From: Larkinella sp. C7
GTDB taxonomy: Bacteria > Bacteroidota > Bacteroidia > Cytophagales > Spirosomataceae
Length of the DNA: 64,000 bases
Direction of reading: 5' to 3'
NCBI RefSeq assembly: GCF_006149005.1
Contig: NZ_VBSL01000002.1
Coordinates: 423,466-487,465, forward strand
The position numbers and the translations under genes were made by a program. Shown one piece after another: positions 60,677-64,000 of the stretch; position 1 is the stretch's first letter; each line of letters starts with the position of its first letter. Below the pieces are notes generated by a model that saw only the letters and a program-made list of their open reading frames with translations, did no database searches and was not told the DNA's origin.

Positions 60677-61834
60677 TCATTCCACGAATTTCGTCCACTT
60701 TTCATTGGACTGGTTCGACTGGAGTACGGTTTCGATGAAGGCCAGGCCGCGGATGCCGTCTTCGGCGGAAGGGAAATCGGCGTAGATCGGGTCGGGTTCC
60801 TTGCCTTCCATCACGCTCCGGAGTGTGACAGCGAAATTGCGGTACAGATTGGCAAACGCTTCGAAAAAGCCCTCGGGGTGACCGGATGGCACCCGGATGT
60901 GCGCCTTTGCGGCTGCGGACAACTCGCCGACGGCCGGGCGGAAAACCCGCTGCCCTTCCTGCGTTTTGTAAATCAGTGTGTTTGGCTCCATCTGCCGCCA
61001 TTCCAGTCCACCGAGTTCGCCATAAATCCGGATGTTGAGCGCATTTTCCTCGCCGTTGGCAATCTGGCTGGCGTGCAGAACACCTTTAACACCGTCTTCA
61101 AACCGCAGCAGTACGTTGCCATCGTCGTCCAGTTTCCGGCCCTCGACGAAGATTGTCAGGTCGGCACACAATTCGGTGATTTTCAAACCGGTAATGTATT
61201 CCGCCAGGTTCTCCGCGTGCGTGCCGATGTCGCCCATGCAGCCAGCCGCACCCGACTGGGCCGGGTCGGTCCGCCAGATGGCCTGTTTGTAGGAAGTTGC
61301 TTCTTCCAGCTTCGAAAGCCAGCCCTGCGGGTATTCCACCACCACTTTGCGAAGTTTGCCCAGTTTGCCGCTTCGCACCATCTCGCGGGCTTCTTTCACC
61401 ATCGGATAGCCCGTGTAATTGTGCGTCAGACAGAAGAGTTTGCCGGTTTCTTTCACAATCTGAGCCAGTTCCCGGGCTTCCGCCAGATTCAGCGTCATCG
61501 GTTTATCGCAAACCACGTGAAAACCGTTTTCAAGAGCCAGTTTTGCGGGCGGAAAATGCATGTGGTTCGGGGTCACGATCGACACAAAGTCCATCCGTTC
61601 GCCTTCCGGCAATTCCTTTTCTTTCAAAATCATTTCCTCAAAACTGCCGTATACACGCTCATCGGGCAGGTAAAGAGCGTAGCCAGTGGCTTTTGATTTT
61701 TCCGGATTGGAGCTAAAAGCCCCGCAGACCAGTTCGATTTCGCCGTCGAAAACAGCGGCCCGACGGTGGACGGCCCCAATGAAAGCTTCCAGGCTTCCGC
61801 CAATCATGCCCATCCGAATTTTTCTGTGCGCCAT
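60677..61834 (-). CDS. Gfo/Idh/MocA family oxidoreductase (second)
   Basis: 385 aa. MGMIGGSLEAFIGAVHRRAA is the Rossmann start (GGSLEAF replaces the usual GxGxxG, as in several inositol-type members), FVSIVTPNHMHFPPAKLALE precedes CDKPMTLNLAEARELA (DKP catalytic Lys), then CLTHNYTGYPMVKEAREMVR and GCMGDIGTHAENLAEYITGL with conserved Asp and His. It belongs to a different subgroup than the first. It starts 247 bases from the divergent MFS gene and is probably co-regulated with it. Confidence 0.9.
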   Translation of the reverse strand: MAHRKIRMGMIGGSLEAFIGAVHRRAAVFDGEIELVCGAFSSNPEKSKATGYALYLPDERVYGSFEEMILKEKELPEGERMDFVSIVTPNHMHFPPAKLALENGFHVVCDKPMTLNLAEARELAQIVKETGKLFCLTHNYTGYPMVKEAREMVRSGKLGKLRKVVVEYPQGWLSKLEEATSYKQAIWRTDPAQSGAAGCMGDIGTHAENLAEYITGLKITELCADLTIFVEGRKLDDDGNVLLRFEDGVKGVLHASQIANGEENALNIRIYGELGGLEWRQMEPNTLIYKTQEGQRVFRPAVGELSAAAKAHIRVPSGHPEGFFEAFANLYRNFAVTLRSVMEGKEPDPIYADFPSAEDGIRGLAFIETVLQSNQSNEKWTKFVE

Positions 61835-61990
61835 ACTATTGTTGAACTGAAGGTTTGATTAGTTTGGTTGATTCTGACCGGATATTTTAGGTCTCCAAAC
61901 GGGGAAGATTCAGAAAATCAGTTCCTACTACTCCCCGGTTAAAAATCTAAAAATATAAAATCAGAAGAATTTGGCCGGGAAATTAGCAGG

Positions 61991-62022
61991 TTTACTTATT
62001 TTTCGGAAATTTTGTATATTTC
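61991..62022 (+). promoter_or_regulatory. possible promoter of the MFS transporter gene
   Basis: TTTA (61991-61994) and TATATTTC (62015-62022) are 20 bases apart, close to the Bacteroidota pattern TTTG-N19-TAnnTTTG with one mismatch in each element. It would start transcription about 50 bases before the MFS ATG. Confidence 0.35.
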
Positions 62023-62081
62023 CATTCAATAAAACTTAGCTTTAACCACAAATTTTTCAACTAAACCCCTACAATACACTT

Positions 62082-63314
62082 ATGGCGACACTCACGGCGA
62101 CAATGCCTGTCAACCAGAGCCGACTTTTCAATGCCAGTTGCTTTGCGCTTATCACCACGGCCTTTTCTTTCAGCATCCGGGCCGGGATTCTGCCCCAGTT
62201 AGGAACGGAGTTCGGGTTGACAGCCACCCAACTCGGTGTGATCAATTCCATGTTCTTTTTTGGCTTCCCCATTTCGATGATCATTGGGGGTCTGGTTTAC
62301 CACTCCGTTGGTCCCAAAATTATTATGATGGTGGCCGTAATTGCCCACACCCTGGGTATTCTGCTCACCATTTATTCCGGTGGCTACATCGGTTTGCTGG
62401 TCTCTACCTTCTTCATTGGATTCGGGAACGGTTGTACGGAAGCCGCCTGTAACCCCATGATCGCGGACATGTATACCGGAACAAAAATGAACAAAATGCT
62501 GAGTCGGTTCCACATGTGGTTTCCAGGCGGAATCGTGTTGGGTAGCCTGATCTCCAAATTCATGACGGATGCCGGCCAACCCTGGCAGGCGCAAATCTGG
62601 GTCATCATGATCCCGACGGTTATTTACGCATTCCTGTATTTCGGACAAACCTTCCCGCAACCCCGCGTCGAAGGCGTTACGTCACTCGGCAAAAATTTCG
62701 CGGCCATGTTGACGCCCCTGTACATCTTCATCTTCTGCTGCATGGCCCTGACGGCCATCACCGAATTCGGTCCGCAGCAATGGGTCGGTTTAATCATGGC
62801 CAAGAGCGGTGCCAGCCCGATGCTGATTCTGGCATTGGTGACGGGTTTAATGGCGATCGGCCGGTTTTTTGCAGGGCCCATCGTTCATAAATTCGACCAA
62901 ACCGGGGTGTTACTGGGGTCAGCGGTTTTTGCCACGATCGGTATTTATCTCTTCAGCACCCAAACCGGAACGTCGGCTTACATTGCGGCTGTCTTCTTCG
63001 CGATTGGCGTCTGTTATTTCTGGCCCACCATGATCGGCTTTGTCGCTGAAAACATTCCGTTGAGCGGAGCGCTTGGCATGTCCATCGTTGGTGGTGTCGG
63101 GATGTTGTCGACATCCATTTTCCAAACCATCATCGGTGGCTGGATCGATACCGAACGCGCTGAAAAATCCGCAGCCGGTCTGTCGGGCGATGCGCTGGAG
63201 TTGGCCGCCGGGCAAGCCACGCTGGTCAAAATGACCACTTTCCCAATCATTTTGATCGTTGCGTTTACCTTGCTCTGGTTCTGGATGCGCAGCCGCAAAA
63301 AGAGCCACGCCTAA
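62082..63314 (+). CDS. MFS transporter
   Basis: 410 aa with 12 helices. MFS elements: LGVINSMFFFGFPISMIIGG and LVYHSVGPKIIMMVAVIAHT (between helices 2 and 3), GFGNGCTEAACNPMIADMYT (helix 4), PGGIVLGSLISKFM (helix 5), VTGLMAIGRFFAGPIVHKFD (helix 8-9 loop) and GVCYFWPTMIGFVAENIPLS. It resembles sugar-type MFS carriers of Bacteroidota (FucP/glucose-galactose group). It is divergent from the oxidoreductase genes and probably imports the sugar they oxidise. Confidence 0.88.
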   Translation: MATLTATMPVNQSRLFNASCFALITTAFSFSIRAGILPQLGTEFGLTATQLGVINSMFFFGFPISMIIGGLVYHSVGPKIIMMVAVIAHTLGILLTIYSGGYIGLLVSTFFIGFGNGCTEAACNPMIADMYTGTKMNKMLSRFHMWFPGGIVLGSLISKFMTDAGQPWQAQIWVIMIPTVIYAFLYFGQTFPQPRVEGVTSLGKNFAAMLTPLYIFIFCCMALTAITEFGPQQWVGLIMAKSGASPMLILALVTGLMAIGRFFAGPIVHKFDQTGVLLGSAVFATIGIYLFSTQTGTSAYIAAVFFAIGVCYFWPTMIGFVAENIPLSGALGMSIVGGVGMLSTSIFQTIIGGWIDTERAEKSAAGLSGDALELAAGQATLVKMTTFPIILIVAFTLLWFWMRSRKKSHA

Positions 63315-63351
63315 TTTGCAACGGGACGAAAAAAATCCTACATTGATAGTG

Positions 63352-63396
63352 AAAAACTTCCAGCCTTGATTCGCCGACGGGCTGGAAGTTTTTTTT
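63352..63396 (+). terminator. Rho-independent terminator after the MFS gene
   Basis: AAAAACTTCCAGCC pairs with GGCTGGAAGTTTTT around a 14-base loop; the T-tract extends to 63396. It lies 38 bases past the stop. Confidence 0.85.
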
Positions 63397-63526
63397 AGTA
63401 ATTTTTAGAGAAAAATTGGCATTATTTATTAATTGTTTTTATTTTTGAATCAACTATAAAAAGCACCGATAAATAAGGTATTGACCGTAACACGACGTAT
63501 TTTCCCTAAACCTTACCCTATCGCCA

Positions 63527-63772
63527 ATGAATCAATTAACCCAAACCCGTAAATGGCCTACTTTGAAATTATCACGCTGGCAGATTATTCAGCTATCGGT
63601 ACTTTCACTCCTGATTACCGCAATGTCGTTCTGGAGGTTTCAATATGAACAGGTGTTGCCGAAAATTAACCCAGTCCAAATGATGATGATGCAGGAACAT
63701 GGTGACTTGAATGGTCAGACGTTTGTCAAGAACACGCTGCCCCAGCCCCCGGTTTCTAAAGTCCAACTCTAA
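63527..63772 (+). CDS. hypothetical small membrane-anchored protein
   Basis: 81 aa with one helix (IIQLSVLSLLITAMSFW) near the N-terminus and a polar, Met- and Pro-containing tail (VQMMMMQEHGDLNGQTFVKN). No family is recognised. It has its own terminator-like hairpin at 63824. It is probably a small inner-membrane protein. Confidence 0.55.
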   Translation: MNQLTQTRKWPTLKLSRWQIIQLSVLSLLITAMSFWRFQYEQVLPKINPVQMMMMQEHGDLNGQTFVKNTLPQPPVSKVQL

Positions 63773-63823
63773 ATTCTCCGATCCGATTTGACGTAACTTT
63801 ACTACCTTCTCTGTATATCCGAT

Positions 63824-63852
63824 GACCCGCCAATACAGCGGGTCTTTTTTTT
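63824..63852 (+). terminator. Rho-independent terminator
   Basis: GACCCGC and GCGGGTC form a 7-bp stem with a seven-base loop, then eight T's. It lies 52 bases after the small protein gene and before the malic enzyme gene. Confidence 0.85.
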
Positions 63853-63922
63853 AGTTTTATTCTTACCTTAGCGCCCCAACAACGCTTCCGACTACCATCT
63901 ATCACACTTGACCTTATTGTTT

Positions 63923-64000
63923 ATGGAGAAGAAAATCCGCCGGGAAGATGCCCTCGAATACCACGCCAAGGGCCGTCCGGGCAAAATTGAAGTCATTCCA
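63923..64000 (+). CDS. maeB: NADP-dependent malic enzyme (N-terminus only)
   Basis: The ATG at 63923 opens a frame to the window edge, reading EKKIRREDALEYHAKGRPGK and IEVIP. REDALEYHAKGRPGKIEV is the strongly conserved start of MaeB-type malic enzymes (large form with phosphotransacetylase-like C-terminus). It converts malate to pyruvate and CO2 with NADP. Most of the gene lies outside the window, so only the start can be checked. It is not linked in operon to the small gene before it because a terminator lies between. Confidence 0.85.
   Translation, partial: MEKKIRREDALEYHAKGRPGKIEVIP

Noticed and set aside
60878-61696. 272-codon plus-strand open frame
   Set aside because: Antisense to the second oxidoreductase gene; no motif.

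Overview
The window looks like chromosomal DNA of an environmental Bacteroidota, most likely Cytophagales (Spirosoma/Larkinella-like). The evidence is two SusC/SusD pairs, type IX secretion (T9SS) C-terminal sorting domains on large secreted proteins, LytTR regulation, FISUMP-domain proteins, many lipoproteins and a TTG/TAnnTTTG-type promoter. The genus is inference; no rRNA, tRNA or CRISPR array was seen.

Layout. 1-3.2 kb: the 5' part of a secreted GQSN-type esterase gene that runs off the left edge, and a NamZ-type muramidase lipoprotein. 3.2-14.6 kb: an AT-richer, decayed accessory stretch. It holds an orphan LytTR regulator, an AI-2E permease beside a frameshifted EEP-phosphatase, two FISUMP genes (one with an in-frame stop), a P-loop kinase-like gene, a parvulin, truncated genes, a diverged 187-bp inverted duplication and a head-to-head pair of IS256-type ends. 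14.6-25.2 kb: housekeeping and envelope genes: a LolC/E-like permease, a 1374-aa CotH/Ig/T9SS protein, LiaF-like and PspC genes, a TrpF-like barrel without the catalytic Cys, endonuclease III, DUF486 and a Tat-exported sugar isomerase.

25.2-32.1 kb: the most unusual region. A 946-aa secreted protein carries four copies of a Gly-Trp/Cys module and ends in an AT-rich HExxH metallopeptidase tip. Three small AT-rich genes follow (two predicted lipoproteins and one cytosolic protein), then a complete IS256-family element with an 8-bp target duplication. This looks like a polymorphic toxin with candidate immunity genes. The same module occurs in the esterase at the left edge and three times in the CotH protein.

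32.1-50.2 kb: an outer-membrane uptake block. SusC-SusD-lipoprotein-lipoprotein-M43 protease probably form one transcription unit. A second SusC-SusD pair has its own promoter and terminator. A TonB-type beta-barrel gene, a LytS-like kinase and a LytTR response regulator are tightly packed on the minus strand. 50.2-57.7 kb: patatin, MBL hydrolase, a possible structured RNA, molybdate transporter modABC, a small outer-membrane-like protein, a Uma2 nuclease gene broken by a nonsense codon, an Mrr-type restriction gene and a small membrane protein. 57.8-64 kb: a sugar catabolism cluster (IolE-like isomerase, two Gfo/Idh/MocA oxidoreductases, divergent MFS transporter), then the first codons of an NADP-malic enzyme gene.
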